Translations under genes and position numbers: made by a program | Notes under the pieces: model-generated | What the model saw: the letters and a program-made list of their open reading frames with translations, nothing else | What the model was told of the DNA's origin: nothing | Databases searched by the model: none | Shown here: positions 49,181 through 57,133 of the stretch, piece by piece | Layout of the letters: the number at the start of each line of letters is the position of its first letter | Position numbering within the stretch: position 1 is the first letter of the stretch | Assembly (NCBI RefSeq): GCF_000565285.1 | Contig: NZ_APVL01000013.1 | Span: 62,001-126,000, forward strand | Direction: 5' to 3' | Origin: Cytobacillus firmus DS1 | Lineage (GTDB): Bacteria > Bacillota > Bacilli > Bacillales > Cytobacillaceae | Length of the DNA: 64,000 nucleotides

Positions 49181-50582
49181 TGCTTTCGTCTATGTTTCTT
49201 GGCATTCCGAAAGGCGCTCCGCCCATTGGGCCAAAACCCTGACCAAAACCTGGTCCCGGACCATAGCCGAACCCTGGACCATACCCCTGTCCTGGGCCAT
49301 ATCCTGGTCCGTATCCTCCAGGAGCAAATTGCGGTCCTCCACAGCCGCAATCATTGGAAGCTCCCATCACCGATCCAGGCATCAATGGCTTTTGAGACAT
49401 GCCTGGGGATTCTTCCATTCCCTGCACCTGCGGCATCTGATGCGGCATTTGCATTCCCATGTCTTCTGCTCCCATTACACCCGATGGCATTTGGTGCGGC
49501 ATCTGCGGCATCATTGCTCCCTGTACCTGCGGCATCTGGTGCGGCATCATTGCTCCCTGTACCTGCGGCATCTGGTGCGGCATCTGCGGCATCATCGCTC
49601 CCTGTACCTGATGTGGCATCTGGTGCGGCATCTGCGGCATCATCGCTCCCTGTACCTGCGGCATCTGGTGCGGCATCTGCGGCATCATTGCTCCCTGTAC
49701 CTGCGGCATCTGGTGCGGCATCTGCGGCATCATCGCTCCCTGTACCTGATGTGGCATCTGGTGCGGCATCTGCGGCATCATTGCTCCCTGTACCTGTGGC
49801 ATCTGGTGCGGCATCTGCGGCATCATTGCTCCCTGTACCTGATGTGGCATCTGCTGTCCCATATCTTCTGCCCCCATCACATCCGATGGCATTTGAGCCA
49901 TTGGCATAAACGGAGAAGATTCATCATAATCCGGACTTTCCACTCCGGCCATCATACCCATATGAGGCATTTGATGCTCAGGCATCGTTGCTCCCTGCAC
50001 CTGCGGCATCTGATGCGGCATTTGCATTCCCATGTCTTCTGCTCCCATCACACCCGGTGGCATTTGGTGCGGCATCTGCGGCATCATCGCTCCCTGCACC
50101 TGTGGCATCTGGTGCGGCATCTGCGGCATCATTGCTCCCTGCACCTGTGGCATCTGGTGCGGCATCTGCGGCATCATTGCTCCCTGCACCTGTGGCATCT
50201 GGTGCGGCATCTGCGGCATCATTGCTCCCTGCACTTGAGGGAATGGCATTTGAGGGTAACATGGATTATAAGGAAACATCGGCTGATATTGACCTCCTTG
50301 ATGTGTATAAAGAGATGATTCGCTTTCCGGCGATTCAGGGCTTTCTTGATTTGAAGACGGCTTTACCTGCGGAAGGATATTAACTGGTTTAGGCGGGAGC
50401 TGGGGCTGCGGCTTAGATTCGGAAATTGGCAATGGTTTTTGCTGTGGTTTTGTTTCTGCAGGCTTCACTGGTTTTTCCTTTGCTTTAACCTCTTTAGCAG
50501 GCAGAGGTTTCTGCTGCTGCGGTTTAACCTCTTTTGCCGGCAGCGGCTTTTGCTGCTGTGCCGGCTGCTGAATATTCATCAT
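49164..50582 (-). CDS. safA: SafA C-terminal part in a separate frame, Met/Gln/Pro-rich repeats
   Basis: 472 aa. The start is Pro/Lys/Gln-rich (QQKPLPAKEV repeated). A long block of 15-16-residue units VQGAMMPQMPHQMPQ follows, in two arrays of about 4 and 8 units divided by a VMGAEDMG/SPDYDESSPF spacer. It ends in a Gly/Tyr/Pro-rich segment (GYGPGYGPGQGYGPG) with a CGCGG. Its ATG has no ribosome binding site and lies in the +1 frame relative to the LysM gene upstream, which it overlaps by 59 nt. Removing one base near 50585-50596 would join both into one SafA of about 620 aa. Whether it is made separately is open. Confidence 0.78.
   Translation of the reverse strand: MMNIQQPAQQQKPLPAKEVKPQQQKPLPAKEVKAKEKPVKPAETKPQQKPLPISESKPQPQLPPKPVNILPQVKPSSNQESPESPESESSLYTHQGGQYQPMFPYNPCYPQMPFPQVQGAMMPQMPHQMPQVQGAMMPQMPHQMPQVQGAMMPQMPHQMPQVQGAMMPQMPHQMPPGVMGAEDMGMQMPHQMPQVQGATMPEHQMPHMGMMAGVESPDYDESSPFMPMAQMPSDVMGAEDMGQQMPHQVQGAMMPQMPHQMPQVQGAMMPQMPHQMPHQVQGAMMPQMPHQMPQVQGAMMPQMPHQMPQVQGAMMPQMPHQMPHQVQGAMMPQMPHQMPQVQGAMMPHQMPQVQGAMMPQMPHQMPSGVMGAEDMGMQMPHQMPQVQGMEESPGMSQKPLMPGSVMGASNDCGCGGPQFAPGGYGPGYGPGQGYGPGFGYGPGPGFGQGFGPMGGAPFGMPRNIDESSEYDG
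49430..50240 (-). repeat. Tandem 45/48-bp repeat inside safA
   Basis: Around a dozen copies of a 45-bp unit (sometimes 48, one shortened to 36) encode VQGAMM-PQMPHQMP-Q. Copies differ mainly by silent changes, for example GCTCCCTGTACC against GCTCCCTGCACC on the plus strand. A non-repeat spacer lies at about 49850-49990. It is coding, not CRISPR. Confidence 0.9.
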
Positions 50583-51033
50583 GTAATAATATATTTATAT
50601 CAATTTCCGGCATAATAGGTGTTGGCATTTTGGGCTTATAAGGTTTTTTTGGAACTTCCTTCGGGGCCTCTGCTTTTGGTGCAGTCTTAGGCACCTCTTT
50701 CGGAATTTCAACCTTCGGTGCCGTTACTTTTGGCATTTCCTTTTTAGGTGCTTCAGCTTTCGGCATGGTAATAGGTTTCTCTTTGGCAAAAGGCTGTTCT
50801 GCTTTTGGCATTTCCTTTTTGGCACCCAAATTTATTTTTGCCGGTGTTCCTCCAATAGGAGCTTCTTTTTTTATAGAGCCTCCACTTGCAGGAACTTTTA
50901 TTTTCATACCGGGCATAATCATATCAGGGTTGCTGAGCTGTGTATTCATCTTTTTCAGCTCTTCAAAATTCACGCCGTACTTTTTGGCAATCTTCCAAAG
51001 AGTATCCCCTTTCTGTACGATATGGATTTTCAC
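50524..51033 (-). CDS. safA: SafA N-terminal part, LysM spore coat morphogenetic protein
   Basis: 169 aa. An N-terminal LysM domain (IHIVQKGDTLWKIAKKYGVNFEELKKMN...PGMKIKVP, residues 3-48) is followed by a Lys/Pro/Glu-rich linker (PKAEAPKKEMPKV type) up to PTPIMPEIDIN. SafA binds the cortex surface and recruits inner-coat proteins. The last 20 or so residues are out of character and come from a frame slip; the family sequence appears to continue in the overlapping downstream frame. It lies upstream of nothing but its own structured leader and after the nadA terminator; GGAGGG precedes the ATG. Confidence 0.88.
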   Translation of the reverse strand: MKIHIVQKGDTLWKIAKKYGVNFEELKKMNTQLSNPDMIMPGMKIKVPASGGSIKKEAPIGGTPAKINLGAKKEMPKAEQPFAKEKPITMPKAEAPKKEMPKVTAPKVEIPKEVPKTAPKAEAPKEVPKKPYKPKMPTPIMPEIDINILLHDEYSAAGTAAKAAAGKRG

Positions 51034-51045
51034 TCTGAATTCCCT

Positions 51046-51217
51046 CCTATGCTTAAGGTGATGCTTCCATCTGTGATGGCTGGCTTTAGGTCCACATGAT
51101 GTGGGTGGTCACACAGAATTTGCCGCAGATGCGGCTTTCTTGTGCCCTAATCAGCATTTACGGGCATTTCATCCATTTATGTGAAGGTGCAGATTAGTGC
51201 CCGTTAATCTCGATGAG
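51046..51217 (-). other. Structured 5' leader of safA
   Basis: On the minus strand this ~170-nt leader holds four hairpins in a row: ACGGGCA...TGCCCGT with a long loop, GCCGCATCTGCGGC, CCACATCATGTGG and CCATCACAGATGG. GGGCACTAATC can also pair with GATTAGGGCAC region segments, giving alternative folds. No ORF is present. It is either a structured untranslated leader or an inserted palindromic repeat. Confidence 0.6.
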
Positions 51218-51224
51218 TCCATAT

Positions 51225-51232
51225 AGTGTATG
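51225..51232 (-). promoter_or_regulatory. Sigma-E-like -10 element of safA
   Basis: CATACACT on the minus strand matches the sigma-E -10 consensus CATACAMT exactly. The -35 region upstream is only weakly matching. B. subtilis safA is transcribed by sigma-E, so the position is as expected. Confidence 0.6.
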
Positions 51233-51343
51233 AAGGATTGGGCAAATTGCTAACAATCTACACAAAAAGATATGCTTTTTTTCCGGGAATTATGATTCAT
51301 CGTTTCATTCATATACCAATCACAGCAATGGGCAGTAAGGCAA

Positions 51344-51370
51344 TAAAAAAATCCTCCAGCAGTGGAGAAT
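51344..51370 (-). terminator. Terminator after nadA
   Basis: TTCTCCA-CTGC-TGGAGGA hairpin followed by seven T's on the minus strand, about 90 bp past the nadA stop. T's on the plus side too make it possibly bidirectional. Confidence 0.8.
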
Positions 51371-51457
51371 TTTTTTTTAGGCATAGCTTCCGCTAAGTAT
51401 ATTTTACCCTGCGGGCTATTTTTCAATTTTAACAGCCTGAAAAGCCTTGTGCCACAT

Positions 51458-52564
51458 TTATGGACGTTCAAGCATCCTGTCAAGTGCCAGTTTAGCATAT
51501 GCCGCAGTTGGCTCTTCAACCTGAATCAGATTTTGGCTCTTACCCTCCCCGATTGCTTCAAGAGACCAAACCAGGTGCGGCAAATCAATTCGGTTCATGG
51601 TCAGGCAAGGACACATATGAGGGTTAAGTGAGATAATTTTCTTATCCTGATGCCGGGCGATAATCCTTTTAACTAAATTCATCTCTGTACCGATTGCCCA
51701 GGAAGATCCAGGCTTTGAGTGTTCAATTGCATCGATTATAAAATTGGTTGACCCTGCCATATCGGATAACTCTACCACTTCTCTCCTGCATTCGGGATGA
51801 ACAATGATTTTCATATCGGGATATTGCTTCCGAACTTCCTGGACATTTTCAATAGTAAAGTTTTCATGAACAGAACAATGGCCTTTCCAAAGAATCACTT
51901 TTATTTCCTCAAGCTCCCCTTCATATTCCAACTGGTCTGTAATAGGGTTCCATACAGCCATTTCTTCAAGAGCTATTCCCAGGTTATAAGCTGTATTTCT
52001 TCCAAGATGCTGGTCAGGCAGAAAAAGAATTCTCGGCTTCTGCTCAAAGGCCCAGCTCACCATTTTTTCAGCATTCGAAGAAGTAACTGTCGCTCCCCCG
52101 TAACGGCCAACAAAAGCCTTTATGGCCGCAGTAGAGTTTACATACGTTAGAGGAAGCATAGTATCGCCAAACATATTCTGCAGCCTCGTCCAGGCTCTTT
52201 CTGTTTGACTTATATCAGCCATATCAGCCATGGAACAGCCTGCACGCATATCAGGCAAAAGCACCTTTTGACGTGAAGATGTTAATATATCCGCCGTTTC
52301 AGCCATAAAGTGAACTCCGCAAAATACAATATATTCCGCCTCGGTATTCTCCTGTGAAAGCTGTGCAAGCTTGAGTGAATCACCTGTAGCGTCCGCAAAT
52401 TGGATGACCTCATCCTTCTGATAATGATGACCCGGAATGAACAGCTTATTCCCAAACCTATTTTTTATTTCTCTTGCCCGATCCTCCAGTTCCTTTACAG
52501 TCATCATCCGATATTTTTCCGGTAGGATATTTGTTTGTTTTTCTGCTGTCTGAAAAATATTCAT
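51458..52564 (-). CDS. nadA: Quinolinate synthase A
   Basis: 368 aa, the length of B. subtilis NadA. The [4Fe-4S] cysteines are expected in [21 protein letters not shown] and [10 protein letters not shown]; the [15 protein letters not shown] start and QHLGRNTA-containing core are present. It condenses iminoaspartate with dihydroxyacetone phosphate to quinolinate. ATG 52564 is preferred over TTG 52573, which is only 2 nt from AAGGGG. It is the last gene of nadB-nadC-nadA. Confidence 0.96.
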   Translation of the reverse strand: MNIFQTAEKQTNILPEKYRMMTVKELEDRAREIKNRFGNKLFIPGHHYQKDEVIQFADATGDSLKLAQLSQENTEAEYIVFCGVHFMAETADILTSSRQKVLLPDMRAGCSMADMADISQTERAWTRLQNMFGDTMLPLTYVNSTAAIKAFVGRYGGATVTSSNAEKMVSWAFEQKPRILFLPDQHLGRNTAYNLGIALEEMAVWNPITDQLEYEGELEEIKVILWKGHCSVHENFTIENVQEVRKQYPDMKIIVHPECRREVVELSDMAGSTNFIIDAIEHSKPGSSWAIGTEMNLVKRIIARHQDKKIISLNPHMCPCLTMNRIDLPHLVWSLEAIGEGKSQNLIQVEEPTAAYAKLALDRMLERP

Positions 52565-52590
52565 TTGCCCCAAACCCCTTTGTCAACAAT

Positions 52591-53427
52591 TTATTCCACA
52601 ATAACCTTCACGCTTATATCAAGAGATTTCACAGAATGGGTAAGAAAGCCGAGGGAAATGAAATCAACTCCTGTATCGCTGTAAGCCTGCAGGTTATCGA
52701 GGGTTATTCCTCCGGAGGCTTCAGTCACTATCCCATTCGGCACGCTTCTGATCCACTCTTTTATCTCTTCCGGACTCCTGTTGTCGAACATAATTACATC
52801 TGCACCTGCTTCAACTGCTTCCAGGACTTGTTCTTTTGTTTCCGTTTCGACTTCGACTTTTACCATATGCCCAATTTTTGAACGCACTTCTTCCACAGCT
52901 TTTGCAATTGAGCCGGCAAAAGAAATATGGTTGTCTTTAATCATGACTGCATCATAGAGGCCATATCGATGATTAAATCCACCTCCGGACCTTACTGCAT
53001 ATTTTTCAAGCATTCTCAGGCCTGGAGTGGTTTTTCTAGTATCACAAATTTTTGTATGTGAACTGTTAAGAACCCCGACAGCCTCACTTGTTTTTGTTGC
53101 AATTCCGCTCATTCTCTGGAGCAGATTCAAAATAACTCTTTCTCCTTTTAATAAATCCGCTACCGGCCCTGCGGCTTCAGCAAGGATTTGACCTTTCTCA
53201 ATACAATCTCCGTCTTTTACTTTTATATTGACTTCAGCTGCCGGATTCAGAATCTTAAATCCTGATCTGACTATTTCTTCACCGCAAAAAATCCCTTTGT
53301 CTTTTGCCAGGAAAATGACTTTTCCTGTCTGGCCCTCTCCAAAAATAAGTTCACTTGTCAAGTCACGGTCACCAATGTCTTCGAGAAAATATTGTTCAAG
53401 TTGCAATCGCAGCTTTAATTTGTTCAT
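52591..53427 (-). CDS. nadC: Nicotinate-nucleotide pyrophosphorylase (carboxylating)
   Basis: 278 aa, starting MNKLKLRLQLEQYFLEDIGDRDLTSELIF. The quinolinate/PRPP site residues lie in CDTRKTTPGLR, RSGGGFNHRYGLYDAVMIKDNH and VEVETETKEQ. It makes nicotinate mononucleotide from quinolinate. ATG 53427 is 9 nt after AAGGA; the long open frame to 53520 is inside nadB. The two genes overlap by 32 nt. Confidence 0.96.
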   Translation of the reverse strand: MNKLKLRLQLEQYFLEDIGDRDLTSELIFGEGQTGKVIFLAKDKGIFCGEEIVRSGFKILNPAAEVNIKVKDGDCIEKGQILAEAAGPVADLLKGERVILNLLQRMSGIATKTSEAVGVLNSSHTKICDTRKTTPGLRMLEKYAVRSGGGFNHRYGLYDAVMIKDNHISFAGSIAKAVEEVRSKIGHMVKVEVETETKEQVLEAVEAGADVIMFDNRSPEEIKEWIRSVPNGIVTEASGGITLDNLQAYSDTGVDFISLGFLTHSVKSLDISVKVIVE

Positions 53428-54979
53428 TTTCACCATTCCTTTCAGCTTTTCGGCAGTGAATAATTCTTTTTCCAAGCCATTCCGGGCTTTCGAAAGGATA
53501 ATCCTGCCGGAAATGACCACCCCGGCTCTCTGTTCGCCTTAATGCAGAATCTGTGATCAGATAGGCTGCAATCAGCATGAAAGCCCGTGTTATTTCCTCT
53601 ATTGAAAAATGATCAAGATCTGCTGTTATCCATTCTTCAATTTTGCAGCCTTCAAGCCAGGCCATCTGAGCGAAAAGCCCTTCCTTTGTTTTAATAATCC
53701 CGGCATTTTTCATCATGTTCATTTTAATTTCTTCAACTGAAGGCAAATCTTCTTTAAATGTCCGCCTTAATTCCGGATTATGAATTTGCTGTTCTACAGC
53801 AGGTTCACTAAAAGGCTGTTCATTAAGCCAATCCGCAAGCCGCTTGCCGCAATACAGCCCTTCCAGCAGGGAATTGCTTGCAAGCCGGTTAGCACCATGT
53901 ATACCTGTGCATGCAGCTTCACCAATCGCATACAGTCCGGAAATGCTGGTGCGGCCAAATAAATCAGTTTTTATTCCTCCCATTAAGAAATGGCTTCCGG
54001 GAGAAACTGGAATTTTCCCAGATCCTAAATCTACGCCGTTTTCTTCACATATTTTTGTTATGGTTGGAAATCTGGATTTAAAGTTTTCGATTGAAGAGAT
54101 GTCCAGAAACACGGTCCTCCCCTTCTTCAGTGAATGATAAATGGCCTGTGACACTATATGTCTAGGCGCTAAATCTCCCTGTGGGTGAAGACCTTCCATT
54201 ACAGAGCGGCCGTCTTCTGTAATAAGACGGCCGCCCTCTCCCCTTACAGCTTCAGAGATCAGCCCCAGTGTTTTGCCTTCTTTGCAGAGAAGTGTGGGGT
54301 GAAATTGGATGAATTCCATATCAGCTATCTCTGCACCGGCCCTGTATGCTAAGGCAATCCCATCTCCAGTAACGGTATCGGCATTAGAGGTATATTCATA
54401 CAGCTGGCCGCATCCCCCCGTAGCGAGCACAACATGAGAGGAAAAAAAACGATGAAAGGCACCAGCAGAATCTTTTCCTTTTAGCCCTATACACCTGCCG
54501 TCTTTTTCATTTATGAGCAATTGGAATACAAGAATATCTTCTAAGATTCGAACATTGGGATTTTGCTTTAACAGCATAAAATCGATGACTGTTTTTCCTG
54601 TGCTGTCTCCGCCCCCATGAACAATTCTATTTTCTGAATGAGCTCCTTCCCTTCCTAACGCAATGGATCCATCAGAATCCATATCAAACTGGCATCCCTC
54701 CTGATTCAGCTCTTGTATCAGAGATGGCGCCTCACTGGTCAGGGACAGCACTGCATCAGAATCATTATGAAACCTCCCTGCTTCGAGTGTATCCATGTAG
54801 TGCTTTGATGGGTGATCATTTTTTCCCAGGGCAGCTGCAATGCCGCCCTGCGCCATATATGAGTTTCCATTTTTCACAGTTGACTTTGTGAGAATAATCA
54901 CATTTAAGTCCTGGCGCAGCTTCTTTGCCAACTGCAGAGCGGCTACCCCGCTTCCAATAATTAAAACGTCGGCATTCAT
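53396..54979 (-). CDS. nadB: L-aspartate oxidase
   Basis: 527-aa FAD enzyme. The dinucleotide motif is VLIIGSGVAALQLAKKL, followed by SYMAQGGIAAALG and the succinate dehydrogenase/fumarate reductase-type active-site regions HPTLLCKEG and APRHIVSQAIY. It oxidises aspartate to iminoaspartate for NadA. GGAGGT precedes the ATG. It is the first gene of the nadBCA operon, divergent from nifS across a 130-bp control region. Confidence 0.95.
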   Translation of the reverse strand: MNADVLIIGSGVAALQLAKKLRQDLNVIILTKSTVKNGNSYMAQGGIAAALGKNDHPSKHYMDTLEAGRFHNDSDAVLSLTSEAPSLIQELNQEGCQFDMDSDGSIALGREGAHSENRIVHGGGDSTGKTVIDFMLLKQNPNVRILEDILVFQLLINEKDGRCIGLKGKDSAGAFHRFFSSHVVLATGGCGQLYEYTSNADTVTGDGIALAYRAGAEIADMEFIQFHPTLLCKEGKTLGLISEAVRGEGGRLITEDGRSVMEGLHPQGDLAPRHIVSQAIYHSLKKGRTVFLDISSIENFKSRFPTITKICEENGVDLGSGKIPVSPGSHFLMGGIKTDLFGRTSISGLYAIGEAACTGIHGANRLASNSLLEGLYCGKRLADWLNEQPFSEPAVEQQIHNPELRRTFKEDLPSVEEIKMNMMKNAGIIKTKEGLFAQMAWLEGCKIEEWITADLDHFSIEEITRAFMLIAAYLITDSALRRTESRGGHFRQDYPFESPEWLGKRIIHCRKAERNGENEQIKAAIAT

Positions 54980-55002
54980 TATTTTTACCTCCTGTTTTTA
55001 CA

Positions 55003-55038
55003 GGTGTCTTGACACATATATTTACACAGATTTAGAAT
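55003..55038 (+). promoter_or_regulatory. nifS promoter overlapping a palindromic operator, probable NiaR site
   Basis: TTGACA (55009-55014), 18-nt spacer and TAGAAT (55033-55038) form a plus-strand promoter. The -35 is embedded in the palindrome GTGTC-TT-GACAC (55004-55015). The palindrome lies 24 bp before the nadB start on the other strand, so one bound repressor could block both directions. niaR, the NAD-pathway repressor gene, is two genes away. Assignment to NiaR is inferred from context. Confidence 0.62.
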
Positions 55039-55111
55039 TATGACAAGAGGTTTTCATAGTTTAAGAGGAACTTCTGAGTTTTTGAACGATTTAATTTGAA
55101 AGAGAAAGCAG

Positions 55112-56263
55112 GTGGGGTACATTAAATATTTCGATTATGCCGCATCATGTCCACTCGACAGGGAAGCGGCAGACGCCTATATAAAAGCCTCAACTGAATA
55201 CTTTGGCAATTCCCGCAGCCTTCATGATACCGGGAGCGCAGCAGAAGGGCTCCTTGAAAATTGCAGGAGGGAATTGGCAGGAATTTTAGGCGTTAAGAGT
55301 GAAGGAATCTATTTTACAAGCGGAGGTACGGAAAGCAATTTTCTTGCAATAGCTGCGTTGCTTTCTGCTTCTGAAAAATCTGGAAAACATATCATAACGG
55401 GAATCGCTGAACATTCCTCCATTCATAGTGTTTTAGAGAAATTGCACCTTGAAAAAGGCTATGAAATTACAAGAATTCCTTTTGGCTCAGATGGCCGTAT
55501 AGACCTTAAAAAATTGAGTTCAGCCATCAGGGATGATACCGTCTTAGTTACCATACAGCATGGCAATTCTGAGATCGGCACATTGCAGCCTCTCCTTGAG
55601 ATCAGCGAGCTTTGCAGGGAATGGCAAATATTGCTGCATAGTGATTGTGTCCATACGTTTGGCAAATCAGATTTAAAAGATGTCGCCAGCTTTGCTGATA
55701 GTCTATCCTTTTCTGCCCATAAATTTTACGGTCCAAAAGGGGTCGGAGCGGTTTACTTAAAACCAGGCATGCGGTGGAGCTCCTTCTTACCCGGAGTTTC
55801 ACACGAAAAGGGATTCAGGCCAGGCACCGTAAATCTTCCGGGAGTTGTCGGGATGACAGTGGCTGCACAGAAAGCTTATGTAAATTTAAGCAAACATAAC
55901 AGCCATTACCAAATGCTGCGAGAAGTACTGCTGAAGGAGCTTGAACCCTCACAGGAGAAATTCGTAATATACGATTTTACAGGCTCTTACCAGCTTCCTT
56001 CTACATTGGGACTTCGGCTAAAAGGGGTGGAAGGACAATATATCATGCTCGAATGCAATAGGCTCGGATTTGCCATCTCTACAGGAAGTGCATGCAGCAC
56101 AGGCCTGCAAACTGTTTCTAAAACGATGGAGGCACTGGGGGTTGCAGATAAAAAAGGCAAAGAATTTATCAGGATTTCTTTCGGATGGAATACATCTGCT
56201 GAAGATGCAAAGGCATTGGGGGGAAAGCTGGCTATCATGGCCCGGGAACTCGTACCGCTCTAA
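55112..56263 (+). CDS. nifS: Cysteine desulfurase (NifS-type, NAD-linked)
   Basis: 383-aa PLP enzyme. The PLP lysine is in SFSAHKFYGPKG and the catalytic Cys in STGSACSTGL; SHEKGFRPGTVN and IQHGNSEIGT match the B. subtilis NifS next to nadB. That enzyme supplies sulfur for the NadA iron-sulfur cluster. The GTG at 55112 is the first start, but the site AGGTGGGG is placed better for an ATT at 55121, giving the family-like IKYFDYAA opening. The start is therefore unsure. Confidence 0.9.
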   Translation: MGYIKYFDYAASCPLDREAADAYIKASTEYFGNSRSLHDTGSAAEGLLENCRRELAGILGVKSEGIYFTSGGTESNFLAIAALLSASEKSGKHIITGIAEHSSIHSVLEKLHLEKGYEITRIPFGSDGRIDLKKLSSAIRDDTVLVTIQHGNSEIGTLQPLLEISELCREWQILLHSDCVHTFGKSDLKDVASFADSLSFSAHKFYGPKGVGAVYLKPGMRWSSFLPGVSHEKGFRPGTVNLPGVVGMTVAAQKAYVNLSKHNSHYQMLREVLLKELEPSQEKFVIYDFTGSYQLPSTLGLRLKGVEGQYIMLECNRLGFAISTGSACSTGLQTVSKTMEALGVADKKGKEFIRISFGWNTSAEDAKALGGKLAIMARELVPL

Positions 56264-56326
56264 TTTTATCTTCTGCCGTTCCTTATGTTAGAATGAGACA
56301 TTATCGGATTATAAGGGTGAGGAAAT

Positions 56327-56869
56327 ATGAATGAACAGAAAAAGGTGCTTGGAGAAGAGCGGAGGACCTTTCTGCTTCAGCTGCTGAAAGAAAGCGGACA
56401 GCCCATTACAGGGGGCGACCTTGCAGCAAAAACAAATGTAAGCAGACAGGTGATTGTTGGGGATATTACCCTTTTAAAAGCAAGAAAAGAGCCAATCATT
56501 GCCACGAGCCAGGGTTATATGTATCTTCATCAGGCTGCTCCTGCATCAGCAGCCGAGCGGGTCATTGCCTGTCATCATGACCCCGCGAGGACTGAAGAAG
56601 AATTGAATCTGCTTGTCGATCATGGAGTTACTGTAAAAGATGTACGAATTGAACATCCCGTCTATGGTGACTTAACTGCATCGGTTATGGTATCTACCCG
56701 CCAGGAAGTCAAGCAATTTATGGATAAAATTACTTCCACAAAGGCTTCTTTCTTATCAGAATTAACAGACGGCATTCACCTCCATACTCTTTCTGCAGCC
56801 TCAGAACGAAAGCTCGATGAAGCTGAGAAATTATTAAAAGAAGCGGGATTTCTTATTAACTTGGAGTAG
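56327..56869 (+). CDS. niaR: Transcription repressor NiaR
   Basis: 180 aa. An N-terminal winged helix-turn-helix (ERRTFLLQLLKESGQPITGGDLAAKTNVSRQVIVGDI) is followed by a 3H domain with three conserved His (VIACHHDPARTEEE, RIEHPVYGDL, GIHLHTLSA), the nicotinate-binding part. YrxA/NiaR represses NAD synthesis and niacin uptake genes when nicotinic acid is present. GGGTGAGG precedes the ATG. It is cotranscribed with nifS. Confidence 0.93.
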   Translation: MNEQKKVLGEERRTFLLQLLKESGQPITGGDLAAKTNVSRQVIVGDITLLKARKEPIIATSQGYMYLHQAAPASAAERVIACHHDPARTEEELNLLVDHGVTVKDVRIEHPVYGDLTASVMVSTRQEVKQFMDKITSTKASFLSELTDGIHLHTLSAASERKLDEAEKLLKEAGFLINLE

Positions 56870-56880
56870 TTTTAAATATA

Positions 56881-57085
56881 GGCTGTTGTCAAAAAGTTTG
56901 TTGCTTTTTGTATATTATTTACTGAGTTGATTGCAGCGGAAGGTGCGAGACTCCTGCGGGAGTAGCGGGACAGGTGAGACCCCGCAGACGCGGAGCGTCG
57001 AGGAGGCTCACCGCCCGCCCCGCGGTTCGCTGAGCATCCTGGAGCGGAAATCAACGGACAACATTGTTAGACCAAAAACAACATT
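56881..57085 (+). repeat. Interspersed intergenic repeat, copy C
   Basis: Same family as copies A and B but inverted: it opens with GGCTGTTGTC and carries the GGTGCGAGACTCCTGCGGGAG arm that copy B lacks. The inner core differs from copy A mostly by point changes (CAGCGAACCGCGG against CGCTTTCCGCGG). The far end is more diverged. It lies between niaR and pheA. Confidence 0.83.
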
Positions 57086-57098
57086 CTATAAGCAAAGA

Positions 57099-57131
57099 AG
57101 GACCCGGATATATATTTGCCGGATCCTTTTT
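57099..57131. terminator. Terminator between niaR and pheA
   Basis: AGGACCCGG...CCGGATCCT hairpin followed by TTTTTG on the plus strand. It sits 2 bp from the pheA stop, so it can serve both the plus-strand niaR unit and pheA. Confidence 0.7.
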
Positions 57132-57133
57132 GT

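Noticed and set aside
49430-50240. CRISPR-like regular repeats
   Set aside because: Units of 45-48 bp are contiguous with no unique spacers and keep one coding frame.
49329-50318. Long plus-strand His/Leu/Arg-rich frames
   Set aside because: They are antisense readings of the safA tandem repeat, which stays open in several frames because of its composition.
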